A stretch of DNA of 64,000 bases, taken from NCBI GenBank assembly GCA_025200525.1, contig CM045761.1, positions 46,322,190-46,386,189 on the forward strand, given 5' to 3'. The notes under the pieces are model-generated. The model ran no database searches and was not told where the DNA came from. It saw only the letters and a program-made list of their open reading frames with translations. Positions 34,301-45,281 of the stretch are shown piece by piece. The stretch is from Camellia lanceoleosa. Lineage: Eukaryota; Streptophyta; Magnoliopsida; Ericales; Theaceae. Both the position numbers and the translations under genes were made by a program. The first letter of the stretch is position 1; every line of letters starts with the position of its first letter.

Positions 34301-35430
34301 AGCAAGCAGGATTACACTACAAATGTATAAAGTATGCAAGAGGTGACCAAACCAACCAAAAACAGAGTTATAACATGCTAAAATAAGACCAAAAACATGT
34401 TAAGATGGAGCCCCAAAAGGGTAGAAAAACATGCCAAAGAGTGAGGCCATCAACACATGCAAATAAGGTACAAAGGAGGGAGGACCACCCCCACCTATTT
34501 TGGGTCCCAAAACCCATTTTCTACCACTAAAATTCCTCTGGAATTCAGTGGTTAAAAGGCCAAGAAAATGTGATCTCAAAGGCTTTAAAACATAGCTTAA
34601 AGCCAAGCAAAATAAGCCACAAAAAGGGTGTAGACCACCCCTAACTCAAACAAGGCCTCAAACAACCATTTTTAACACTTAAAAACAACGGTTTTTGTAG
34701 TTGAAAGCTAGGCCTAAAACAGCATGCAAAGGCGGCCAAACACTTTATCAAAATAAAGCTTAAAGTGGGAAGTCACTCACCTTTGAAGCACAACTTTAAA
34801 ATCAGCAAGTTCTGAGCCAAAAATCAGTCTTTAAGAGCTCAAATGAGACCCCCAAGCACCTTAGCTTAAAGGTAGAGGTGTTTGATCAAGAGTCTCTTTG
34901 CAAATGCACCAAGAATTCCCACTTTCAAGCACAAAAATATATATAGAGAGAGAATTCTAGAGAGAGAGTAGATTTTTTGCTCTAAAAAAATCTAAACCCT
35001 TAAGAAGGGGAAGGCACCTCCCCTTATAGAATTACAAGCCTCAAGCTTGTTTGACAAGCTAGAAGCTTGTTACCATCCCTTCATATAGATGCATTCTGTG
35101 CCCAACAGCTAGCACCAAAAATATCTGCAAAAATAGAAAAATGGCCGTCGGCCACTTCCACTAGCCTACTAGCCACTCCAAGTGGCCTACAAGAGGGAAA
35201 AGTGGCCTACAGCTGCCAAAAGTGGCCGACAGGTCCTCCTCTCCCTCCAGGCAAGGGGTAACAAGGTATGGTCCAAAAACAAATCAAAAAGAAGAGATTC
35301 AAGAGGTCCCGAGACAAGGCATTCAGCCGAAAGCTCCCGAAACTCATAACGAGCACAAACATGCGCAATCACCAAGTGCATAAATGATGACATCAAAGTC
35401 TTGAGGTCGGTCAAAAATAGGGTGTCTACA
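31302..35430 (-). mobile_element. solo LTR D, 4.1 kb, inverted, inserted in B pol
   Basis: On + it runs from TGTAGACCGCCC to GGTGTCTACA and is flanked by perfect GCTAC (31297-31301 and 35431-35435). Read on minus, its start TGTAGACACCCTATTTTTG and its distal part match LTR C, including the GCACCCCCGCTCG segment (31659 on +). It is shorter than C and lacks its 65-75-bp array. It contains CTAATTAG-type low-complexity sequence at 32485-32690. No coding region is seen; ORFs inside are chance. Confidence 0.87.
34020..34410. repeat. about 155-bp tandem repeat in LTR D
   Basis: AAGAGGCCAAGACC, AAGAGGTGGCCTAACC and AAGAGGTGACCAAACC recur at about 34029, 34180 and 34338. Each is followed by AACATGCTGGAG-like and AGCTAGAAT-like words. 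Confidence 0.7.
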
Positions 35431-35435
35431 GCTAC

Positions 35436-36437
35436 GTCGCCTCACTAAAGGAGGTTAAGCTAAAAGAAGCTATGATCATCGAATGTCTCAATGTTAGAGA
35501 CGATGAAGAGTTAGTTAGAGGGGAACCGGTGGAGGAACTTGTCGAAGTGCCTATTGATCTTACCAACTCAGCCAAAACAACCAGGATTGGCAGCCAACTA
35601 TCCTCTCAAGCAAAGGCCGATCTCACAGCTTTCTTAGCCGAGCATAACGATGTCTTTGCTTAGACCCATTCAGACATATCGGCATTGATCCCTTTTTCAT
35701 CACTCATCGTCTCAGTATTGAGCCCTACTTTCGACCTTTCCGATAGAGACAACATATCTTTCACCCGGAACGCAATACCTTCATCGCCTCTAAGGTAGAC
35801 AAATACTAAAGGCACAGTTCATAAAAAACGTGGACTACGGTGGTCTGTCCAATGTAGTCTTGGTCCGCAAAAAACAATGGTAAATGGCAACTCAAGGTCG
35901 ACTATTCCGACCTTAATCGGGCTTGCCTCAAACATAGTTATCCTTTCTCGGATAGATCTGGCTGGTCGATGCAATCGCCGCACATCGATGCTTAGCTTCA
36001 TGAATGCCTTCTCCGGCCATAATCAAATCTTGATGCACTCGACCAGTAACACACCTCCTTCATCACGGACAGAGAAACTTATTACTATCGTGTTATGTCA
36101 TTCGGTTCGAAAAATGCCAGAGCAACTTAACAACGCCTGGTTAATGCCGTCTTTTAACACCAGATAGGTTAGAACATGGAAGTCTATGTCAATGACATGC
36201 TAGTCAAGAGTAAACTCTTCTCCGATCACTTGGCAAACCTGCGAGAGACCTTCGAAACCTTGGCAAATATCAGATGAAGCTGAATCCGGAGAAGTGCGCC
36301 TTCAGCGTAGGATCTGGGAAGGTCTTGGGCTTCATGGTTAGCCAACGGGGCATTGAGGCCAACCCCGACAAGATCAAAGCCGTGATAAAAATTTGGTCTC
36401 CCAGAATGGTCAAGGAGGTTCAACGGCTCACAGGTAG
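35436..36437 (+). pseudogene. pol: element B reverse transcriptase, N-terminal and palm part, broken
   Basis: Continues the frame left at 31301. A linker (EEPVEELVEV-like acidic stretch, 35500-35660) is followed by the RT fingers and palm. Motif A appears as FMNAFSGHNQ (Asn codon at 36003), where active gypsy RTs have Asp. Motif C appears as YVNDM (36185-36199), where YVDDM is usual. Downstream MKLNPEKCAFSV and KVLGFMVSQRGIEANPDK (from 36274) are the RT thumb region. There are several stops and at least two frameshifts. The gene is cut at 36437 by solo LTR E and resumes at 38896. Confidence 0.82.
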
Positions 36438-38890
36438 TGTCACGACCCAAACCCGGCCCTATGGGTTTAGTACCGTAACCGGCCAGTAATCCGAGATTAC
36501 CAAAGGCCTACTGAACAGTAATACAATCAATCAGAGTACAGGGCCTGGCGGAAGCCAATACAGTAAATAACTAGTGTCCATTGAGCTGTGAAAATCTGTA
36601 TGTCAAAAACATTTTTCATACATTTATGCATTCGACCAAGATGATTATACAATCATTACAGACATTCAAGACGGAACTTAATCCCTCAATAACAAGACAA
36701 AACAAGAGGGAGACTAGTGGGGACACAAACACCCCAAGCCATGGCATGGCGTCTGAACCTCACAAAGGAGGCACATAGGTCGGCCGACAAAATCGGGGAC
36801 CAATCCCACGCCCTAGCTTGATCTGCGCCGAGAACCTACATATATATATAACAGTGAGCTAAAGCCCAGTGAATAACATACAGTGTAAAGAGGTTATGAA
36901 TGAATGTCCTTGCAGTAAATGAAATCAATTCATTAAACAGTAGTTTCAGTCTTTCAGTATTTCAATCAATCATTCATATGTGGTACATCCAATAGCCTAT
37001 AACAGTAGGTCCAAAAGGACCGCCTTAATAGACCCAACAAAGAATGATGGCCAATCATTCAAGAACAAAGATGGTTCCACAAGGAAACCGACAGCTCAGA
37101 ATACCAATAATAATGAGAGGTGCTAAGGATGCCACGAATACAGTTCATAAAATAGGACATACATTCATTCGATAAATAACATCAGTTCAGTAAACAGTTC
37201 AGTAAACAGTATTCAAAAGATAACCATTTTGAACATATCTTTACACATCTGTTACTCACAATGATTGGGCTATCAAGAGCTAGATGGCGTCCCGAGAGTC
37301 AACCCTAACGATCAATCAATAGAACACACACTAAGTTTACAGTTGGAAAGGATGATAATTAAATCTCTAAATTCCCTCGGTGTGGTTCTATGTCTAAATC
37401 CTCATTAAGATGCATTAAACTAGGCCTAAGAATGCCTAGGATGAGATGATGATGCAAAAATACAGTTGGAAGGCACTTTTCAAAAGTTGCTGAAAACAGG
37501 GGTCTCGCTCGAGCGAGCCTTCCTTCGCTCGAGCGAGTTTGCAAAATCAAAGGATGCGCTCGAGCGAACAATCCTTCGCTCGAGCGCTCTGATGAAACAA
37601 AGAAAAAATCGGATGCTCATTTTTTAGGCGCGATGCCCGCGCGATGGTCGCCCGAGCGACCTCCCAAAATCAAAGGGTCCGCTCGAGCGAGCCTTCCTTC
37701 GCTCGAGCGGTCTGATGAAAACAGTAAAAGTACTGGATGTTCGATTTTTACGCTCGAGCCACCAATATCTCGCTCGAGCGTAGCTCGGAGGAAACCTTGG
37801 TCGCCGGCGAGAATTCTTCGCTGAAGCGAAGAAGCCAACTGAATTTCAGTTTTCCAAGCTCAAACCAAGTGTTCCAACACTCAAAACTCGACCTCTTGGG
37901 CCCAAATTGGGAATACATCCCAACTCAATAAATAACAAGTTTTAAAAGCTAATTTGAGAATTCAAGCCCCAAAGGTGGGTCAATTAAATACAATTTCAAA
38001 CCCATTTTTAAGAGCAATATGTAACATGTGATGCATGGGTTTTAAACCAATTTCAATCTTTAAATCTTGCTCCAAAGAGCTCAATAGTTGGAAAATGAAG
38101 TGGAAACATGGACTATAATATAAACATGATCATGCATGTATGATTCTTCAAGAATTCAACCTCAAAAGTCCACAAATTCAACATGCATGCATGAATTCTA
38201 GCATGAATCAACCTCTTAGCACTCTAACTCAACAATTGGCATGGATGATGCAAGAGACAACATAAAATCAACATTGGAAAGGTTATAGTTCTTACCTAAG
38301 TCTTGATTTCAAGAAGAACAAGCTCAAGATGCAATCTATGGCTCAATTCTAAGCAATTCCCAAGCAATTTCAACAATTTGAGATAAATTCTCTCTCAATG
38401 AACTCTCTCTCTATCTATCTTCTTGTGTTGGTCAGCTAAGAGTGTGAAAGAAAGGCTGAGCAAATGTTTTAGGTGAAGTGTATAAGGCTCTAGGAAATCA
38501 TAAACAATAGTCCACTAGGGTGGCAAGTTGGTAAATAAGCCCAAGTTCTCAATTAACTCAATTTAATCTAATTTAATCATTCCTAATCAATTTCAGATAA
38601 AAAATACCATAAAATCACAAATATTAGGCTGATTCCAATACTTTAAACGGTTTCTAATTCGCCCGATAAGGCCTTCAATTAGCAATTTAAACACATAAAG
38701 TCAAGCAGATAATCATGGAATCAAACAGTTAGATATGTAATTAAATAGACAAACTCATTGATTTGATTTGATTTCATTCAGTTTGTTCAGTAGTTCATCC
38801 AGTTCACTTATCAGTCATTAGCAGTTCAGTTTATCAGTGATCAGTATCTAATTCGGTGGTTATTCAGTAATCGGTACGAGGGTTATTACA
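36438..38890 (-). mobile_element. solo LTR E of family A, inserted in B pol
   Basis: Runs from TGTCACGACCC (36438) to GGGTTATTACA (38890) with perfect GGTAG on both sides (36433-36437 and 38891-38895). At 2453 bp it is shorter than the LTRs of A but collinear with them: AGTGAGCTAAAGCCCAGTG, AACATATCTTTACACA, a CTCGAG palindrome cluster and ATAAGGCCTTCAATTAGC. Its intact TG...CA ends make it the best reference for the family. Orientation matches A (sense on minus). Confidence 0.92.
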
Positions 38891-38895
38891 GGTAG

Positions 38896-39330
38896 AGTTG
38901 CCGCCCTCAACCGTTTTATTTCCCGAGTAACAGACAAGTGTCTTCCATTTTTTAAAGTCCTCCGACAGGCGTTTGAGTGGAGCACCAAATCCAAAGAGGC
39001 TTTTCAACGACTGAAGTAGTGCATAGCCAACCTTCCCCTCCTCTCTCAAGCGCTGCCAGGCGAAACTCTCTTCCTCTACTTAGTTGTGTCAAACACTGCG
39101 ATCAGTGCTGCCCTCATTAAGGAAGACGGCTCAGTACAACGTCCCGTCTACTATATTAGCAACGATCTCAAGGCAGCAAAACAGAACTACCCTTTGCTAG
39201 AAAAAATGGCCCTCGCCTTGGTCATAGCCTCCAGGTGCCTCCGACCTTATTTCCAAGCTCACTCCATAGTGGTTCTCACTGACCAACCTCTGAAAAAGGT
39301 CATGCAATAACCAGAATCGTCAGGCAGACT
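38896..39330 (+). pseudogene. pol: element B RT end and RNase H, broken
   Basis: The frame resumes with AALNRFISRVTDKCLPFF, the well-conserved join between gypsy RT and RNase H. An RNase H segment follows: LFLYLVVSNTAISAALIKED, QRPVYYISNDLKAAKQNY, LEKMALALVIASRCLRPYF and VVLTDQPLKK. A stop (TAG) lies near 39018 and another (TAA) at 39308. RNase H degrades the RNA strand during reverse transcription. Confidence 0.82.
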
Positions 39331-39365
39331 TATGCAATGGTCCGTCTTAGTGACCTCAAACAACG

Positions 39366-39800
39366 ATGAAAGGTCACGTTGTTGCCGATTTTATCTTAGA
39401 ATTCACTAATCTCACTCTGAACGTGCCTCTTCTGCCAACACACTTCACCACTGATGCAGAAGACCCCTTCTTTTGGACCCTTAGTGTTGATGGTTCATCT
39501 CGCAAAGAGGGCAGTGGAGCCGGTCTAATCCTCACCACCTTAGAGGGTAAGCATTTCAAGTGTGCCCTTTGTTTCCTGTTTGACACAAGCAATAATAAGG
39601 CCGAATATGAGACCTTGATAGCAGGTCTTCGACTGGCCAGAGACATTGGTGTAAGCCATATCCAAGTATTCAGTGATTCCCGATTGATTGTCGGATAGAT
39701 TACTGGGGAGTTCGACGTAAAGGAAGAGACAATGCGGGCATATAAGGACATTGCCCTTCCTCTTGTTCACCTCTTCAATACTTTCTAGATCAGACACATC
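39366..39800 (+). pseudogene. element B second RNase H (archaeal-like), broken
   Basis: KGHVVADFILEFT leads into a second RNase H domain with SVDGSSRKEGSGAGLIL (Asp codon at 39489), NNKAEYETLIAGLRLA and VFSDSRLIVG, which supply the expected Asp, Glu and Asp. A dual RNase H arrangement is diagnostic of the Tat lineage. A TAG at 39696 replaces the codon after IVG, and another stop follows at about 39786. A frame change relative to the first RNase H lies near 39310-39366. Confidence 0.82.
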
Positions 39801-40059
39801 CCTAGGTCAGAAAACTCCAATGCGAACAAAATGGCCCAATTAGCCTCGGTCGACTAGTCAAACTTTAGCCATGGCATCTGCATTGAATACCTGACCCATT
39901 TGGCTACTTCGCCAAACCCATAGGAGGTTCACTTCCTTCAAAACGAATCTATCCCATGGGCTAAAGACATCCTTCCGTTTTTAACACGAGGGGAGTTGCC
40001 AAACGATAAATAGCAGGCCACCAAAGTTAGAGCCCGGTCATCTAATTACATCCTCATCA

Positions 40060-41191
40060 ATGGCCCTCGACAAACGAGGATTCTCGCGCCCATACCTCAG
40101 GTGTCTCAGTCTTGATCAAGCGACCTATGTAATGAGAGAAATCCATGAGGGCATTTGTGGTAATCATTTGGGTAGAAGATCTCTGGCCCATAAAATCCTC
40201 CGCACCGGCTACTTCTAGTTTACTGTCAATCAAGATGCCAGCGAATTTGTGTTTAGGTGTGACAGATGCCAGCGCTTTGCCAATATCTCCCATGCTCCGC
40301 CAATAGAACTAATTACACTCATTAGTCCCTACCCCTTCACTAAGTGGGGTATCGACTTAGTCGGTCCTTTGCCCACTGGTATGGGCCAAACCAAGTTTGT
40401 TGTGGTTTCCATTGACTACTTAACCAAATGGGTGGAAGTAGAACCCCTTGCTACAATCACTGAGCGAAACACTACCAGGTTCATCTGGCAGTCGATCGTA
40501 TGCCGATTTAGAATCCCCCAAGCCATCATTTCGGACAATGGCAAACAATTCGACAATGCCAAATTTTAGAAATTCTGTGAAGAGCTCAACATTAGATCAT
40601 GCTTCTCTCCCCCAGGCCATCCCCAAGCTAATGGGCAAGTTGAAGTCACCAATCGCTCCTTTCTGAAGATCATCAAGACCAAGTTGGAAGCCGCTAAAGG
40701 ACTCTGGGCTGAGGAATTACCGAACGTACTCTGGGCTTATCGGACGACCGCTCGAACCCCTACTGGGGAGACCCTCTTTCGCCTAACATACGATGTTGAG
40801 GCAGTCATCCCAATGGAAATCAGCCTGTTAACTCCTCGGGTTTTGCACCCGAATCCAGAACTCAGCAAAGAGTTGCGCCGAGCTGACCTGGACCTAATTG
40901 AAGAGCTTCGAGAGGCAACTGCTGTCAGACGGGCATCATATCAAACAGAAAATGAGAACACATTATAACCGCAAAGTTTGACCTTGAGAGTTCGTAGTGG
41001 GAGACCTAGTCTTGCGCGAAGCAACCCTTGCCACTAAAAATCTGATCGAAGGCAAGCTAGCAGCCAAATGGGAAGGACCTTATATTGTCAAGGGCAGACC
41101 CCACCCGGGGACTTACCGTCTCTAAGATATGGAAGGCAAAGACCTCCCCCATCCATGGAATGCCGAGCACTTGAAGTGTTATTACCAGTAA
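40060..41191 (+). pseudogene. element B integrase, broken
   Basis: The zinc-binding part is NHLGRRSLAHKIL followed by CDRCQRF (from 40160). The core shows GIDLVGPLP (Asp 40354), ISDNGKQFD (Asp 40534) and GQVEVTNR (Glu 40642). The spacing is D-59-D-35-E, as in active gypsy integrases. The C-terminal GDLVLREAT and KWEGPY motifs follow at about 41000-41085. A stop lies within the zinc region (near 40216), one after NAKF (40567), and a frameshift near 40960. The last codon is at 41189. No chromodomain is visible, as expected for Tat. Confidence 0.85.
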
Positions 41192-41369
41192 AATGGCATC
41201 TCCTGTTTTTATATTATTCAATTGTTATCCGTTCTCTTTTGCCAATTTGCACACTTGTTAATTTTTGCCCTTTTCGTACATGATGTAAATTTGTAATCAA
41301 CAGATTATGCCCTAATGACAACAATTTCACATCTCCATTTATCTGTGTTGCATTTCAATGACAAGTTTT

Positions 41370-41775
41370 AGACCAAGCCTCTGCCCGACTAAGCCCTTCA
41401 AGCCTTGGCCAGACTGAGCATGAAGAGCTTAGCCAGACTAAGTTAACCAAAGCCTTAACCCGACTGAGCCTTTCAAGCCTTAGCCAAACTGAGTATGAAA
41501 AGCTCAACCAGACTAAGTTAACCAAAGCCTCAACCTAACTGGGCCTTTCAAGCCTCAGCCAGACTGAGTTAACCAAAACCTCAGCCTGACTGAACCCTCC
41601 AAACCTCAGCCAGACTGAGCATGAAGAGCTCAGTTAGACTGAGTTAACCAAAGCTCATTTCAAGCCCTCCAAGTCTCAGCCATAATGAGTATGAAGAGCT
41701 CAGCTAGACTGAGTCAAAACTAGTCTCATCCAGACAAAGCATACAATTACAATTAGTCTCAGCCAGACTTAGTTA
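41370..41775. repeat. about 75-bp degenerate tandem repeat
   Basis: Repeated words are CCAGACTGAGCATGAAGAGC, TCAGCCAGACT and AAGTTAACCAAAGCC. The first two full units are about 75 bp, and later units lose parts. Tandem repeats between pol and the 3' LTR are common in Tat elements. Confidence 0.8.
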
Positions 41776-42000
41776 AATCTCAGTTCATGCTTATCCATTT
41801 TTACCATTCATATAAGTTAACCTACTTGCCCATTTTTTACCATTTATACAACTTAGGTTACTTGTCCAATTTCACATTCAAAAACTTTACTTATCCATTT
41901 TTACCGTTTAAACTTTACCATTCGAAAAACATCAATAATAACAACAATAACAGAACTTGTAGTTTTATTAACAACTTCATTACAGAAATTACATTTATTT

Positions 42001-42008
42001 CAACAAAA

Positions 42009-42061
<53 letters not shown>

Positions 42062-42068
42062 ACAAAAC
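42001..42068. repeat. (CAAAA)n microsatellite
   Basis: Runs of CAAAA followed by CAAAAA, beside the 3' end of the antisense ORF. Confidence 0.9.
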
Positions 42069-42077
42069 ACCCTGCCC

Positions 42078-44716
42078 TTAATCCCCTTTGCTGGACGCGA
42101 GATCTTCCTCTTCCACCCCCTCATCCAAGGGAGTCTGGGCAACGTCGTTTTCTCCTACTTTCACCAGACTGAAGTCCACATCTAGGAACAGCTCTTGCAC
42201 TTTATACTTGAAGCTTATCCATCTGTTGTCCCGGTATTGGCTCATCTCGTGCTTGTAGAAGTCTGACCGCTGAAAGTTTTGGATCACTTCTTCTTCGCTC
42301 CTACCTCCAGCGGCCACTCCCGATGGCCCAGCACCACATTCTCCCTCCTTAGCCAATCTGCTGGTGACCGCTGCGTTAATGGCCATCTGGAATTCAGCAG
42401 ACCCCTTAAATTTCTCCACTACTGTCACACATAAGTCTGGGTACGCCACCCTCTCAGAGGCCATTTTGGCCCTCTCTTCTTCCAACGTCTTCTCCAACTT
42501 CGCAATGCGTCCATCTGCTTCTTCCTTGTCTTTAAGCGCCTGGTCACACAGATCTTCATTATTGGCAAGGGCCTCTTCTAACCTTTCCTTGGTAATGGTG
42601 TAGGCTTCTTGGACTTCGCCTACCTTCCTCTGTTTGCCCGCCGACTCAAACTCCAGCAATACTGCCTTGTGACGCACCACTTCCAGCTCTGATTTGGTCA
42701 CGGCGAGCTCAGAGGCATCACGTTCTGCCAAATAGCTTTGCACCACCACCAGTACTTCCATCTTCTTAGCCCATTTGTGCATAATCCAGGCCCTTTGCAC
42801 AGGCACTTCACGCTGCTTTTCTCTAGCCTGCCGTCTCGACCCTTAGGTTTTGCAACTGTGCTTTCACCCCTTCCAGCTAGGCCTTTAACGGCTTTACCTC
42901 CACCTTCACGCGCGTTGCCTTATTCAGCAAGGCTGCCGCTAAGGTCGTAGCCTCCATCTGCGCTGAGTAGAACCCCCTCAAGAGGTCGGCCTCTGTAAAT
43001 CACGCCATCGACCACACGGCTGCATCTTTCACTACCCCCAGAGACGATCAGCGGCGACCTTGGCTTCGTCTCTTTCTTCCGCCAATCGACCGGCCACCGC
43101 TCGCACATGATACGTATCGGTCTTCAACATGGCGCTCATTTCTAATTTGCTCACTCCCCTTTTCCCTTTTCCAGGACTTGGGGACACTTCTAGCATATGC
43201 CCAATCCTGAGTGATTGCTCTCCCAATATCTCGTCTCTTGCCAACTGCTTTGGCTCAGCACCGCTACTCATTCCTTGGGCACTTGGGCCCATGGCTTCCC
43301 CTACCCCGTCCTTGTCTCCCCTACCTCTACTTCTGGGGTTGCCCCTACCATCTCCTCCTTCACCTTCTTCAAAACTAGCGCCCTCTCACTTTCTTCCACC
43401 ACCGCCCTCCTTTTCTTCTTCTTTATCAACACGGCCTTCACCTCCTTTTTGCTCCTTTCCTTCAGTGGATCCACTAGTGGCGGTAGCAGTGCAAAATCAG
43501 TCAAATCCTTATCGTGCAAAGGCTTGGGGTGTGGTCGGACTCGTTCCTTCATGACCAGCTTTGGCACTCGGCCTAACTGCGCCTCTTTATACTTGTCTAC
43601 CTTGGCGAATGTCTTGTTATCCTCCACCTCTTGCATCTTCCTTCTTGCTTTCAACTCTTCCGGCGCAAGATCCCCTTCGGTCGGCTGTGGCTCCAGGCTT
43701 AAGGCAAACAAGCTTAACGGCTGGACAAGGTCATCCCACTTCACCCCCTCATTCTCCTTCCACTCCTTTACCCGTTTACCCTATCCTCTGCCTCTGCCTC
43801 TAACCTTGGCTCTATCGACTTGATGAGAATCTTCCACATCATGCGCACCCCCCTCCCGCCATTTGCTAATACATAAAACCACCTTGGTCTCCACCCCTTC
43901 ATCGACGATGGAAAACCCACCACTAATCCTCTACTTGTCACCGCCTGCAAGGTCACTTATGTTTCTTGTTGACTAGAGGCCTTGTAGTAAGAAAAGAACT
44001 CATCCACCATCATCGCCGCCCCACCAGTCGCCTGTGGCCATGCGATCGCACAGACTAGTAATATTCTCCACACTTTGGACATAAGCTGACCTAGCGCCAC
44101 CTCTAATCGATTCAGCACGTCCATCACTATTTGTGAGAGCGGTAACCTTAGACCCCCCCACAACGCTTCCTCATACAACGTGAACCTTATCGGATACATA
44201 TCTGATGCCCTCTCCTTAACCGTCAGTAACTTCAACTTTATCTCCGAAGGAATCTGGTACTTCTTATGCACCTTCTCCAAACCCTCTGTTGTAAACGTCG
44301 ATTTATCAGCCTTGGTGTGCCAGTGGTCAGGTCCCATTTGGCTAATCGGCCTTACGGCCACGATCATTGTGGATGGACGAGGTCGCACTGCTTGCTTCGC
44401 CCCTCTCTCCTCTCGCCTCTCTGTCCTAGATTGCTCCGCCAAATCCACTACATTGTCTTCACATAATACCTCTAACCTCACGGTTGGCGCTTCATCTCGA
44501 GCCATCTCTTTTACCTTTCTGTATATTGCTTCGGACGCAGGTGCGAGAAAGGTCACAAACTGTTGGAGGGGAGTGTCACACGAAATGAATGAGGTCAGGT
44601 CTGGGATGTGTTGGTTTCTCGCAATTAGATATGTAAAACGGATAAGTCCAAATGCCCATGGTTTGCCTATTTGCCAAGGATTAAGGTTAAAATTCGCCAG
44701 TTTGAAAATTTAAAAA
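42078..44716 (-). pseudogene. element B antisense extra ORF, 'putative gypsy type transposon' family, broken
   Basis: Lies between pol and the 3' LTR on the opposite strand, the position of the known antisense extra ORF of Tat elements. The N-terminal part (44716-43957) reads PWQIGKPWAFGLIRF, then FTLYEEALWGGLRLPLS and VWRILLVC, resembling the plant family named putative gypsy type transposon (Transposase_28). The middle is charged and proline-rich, with KKKKRRA near 43420. The C-terminal piece (42806-42078) is a Glu/Lys-rich coiled coil ending in an acidic tail. A TAA at 43957 and two frameshifts (about 43750 and 43300) break it, and no ATG is left at the start. Its function is unknown. Confidence 0.75.
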
Positions 44717-45262
44717 AGTTTACAACCCCCACATTTTCCACGTCCTATCCTAGCCCTAACCTTTCGCTTCCTACTAACGCATCACCTTCCTCACCATTGG
44801 TTTAGATCTTACCACGTGTATAACCACGATTCCCCCCCTTTCCCCTTTCCCGTCTATTCCACTTCACATCATCACGTGCCTCATCGCTCCTCGAGCCCAG
44901 TGCATTGCCACCACCTTTCGATTGACCCTCATTTTTGCAGTCAGTTTTTCTCTCGATCGGTCTCTGTGCTTAACCCTCCTTTTTGCAGTCAACTTTCCTC
45001 TCGATCGATCACCTCGCTCGACCTTCCTTTTTGTAGCTAGTTCTCCTCTCGGTCGGTTTTCTCGCTCGACCCCTCCTTTTGCGGTCGACCTACCTCTCGG
45101 TCTGTCTCCGCACTTGACCCCCTTTCGCGGTCGGCCCATCTCTCGGTCGGTCTCCGCGCTCAACCCCCTTTCGTGGTCAGCTCTCATTTTGGTCGGTCCT
45201 CACGCTCGGCCCCATACACCTTCCATCTTCCTTCCTATTTATTTCGTTGGACTAAAGTTGCA
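44717..45262. other. spacer upstream of antisense ORF, with tandem repeat
   Basis: Would hold the promoter of the antisense ORF, but no clear TATA box on minus was found. Most of it is the 45-48-bp tandem array at 44920-45215. Confidence 0.55.
44920..45215. repeat. 45-48-bp tandem repeat, about six units
   Basis: Units start with CTCTCGATCG or CTCTCGGTCGGT, continue with CTCGCTCGACC-like and CCTTTTTGCAGTC or CCCTTTCGCGGTC. Later units are GC-richer and slightly shorter. ORFs on both strands run through the array because its period is often a multiple of three; they are not genes. Confidence 0.85.
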
Positions 45263-45281
45263 CTTGGGAATGGGGGACTAC
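45263..45281 (+). other. element B polypurine tract
   Basis: GGGAATGGGGGACTAC directly precedes the 3' LTR start TGATATCGG, as expected for the plus-strand primer. Confidence 0.8.

Larger units (their letters stand above)
41192..42077. other. element B 3' spacer between pol and antisense ORF
   Basis: Non-coding stretch holding a tandem repeat (41370-41775) and a CAAAA microsatellite (42001-42068), described separately. Nothing else is recognisable. Confidence 0.6.

Noticed and set aside
43215..43823. 202-residue + strand ORF
   Set aside because: It is the shadow of the antisense ORF of element B, which has the recognisable motifs.
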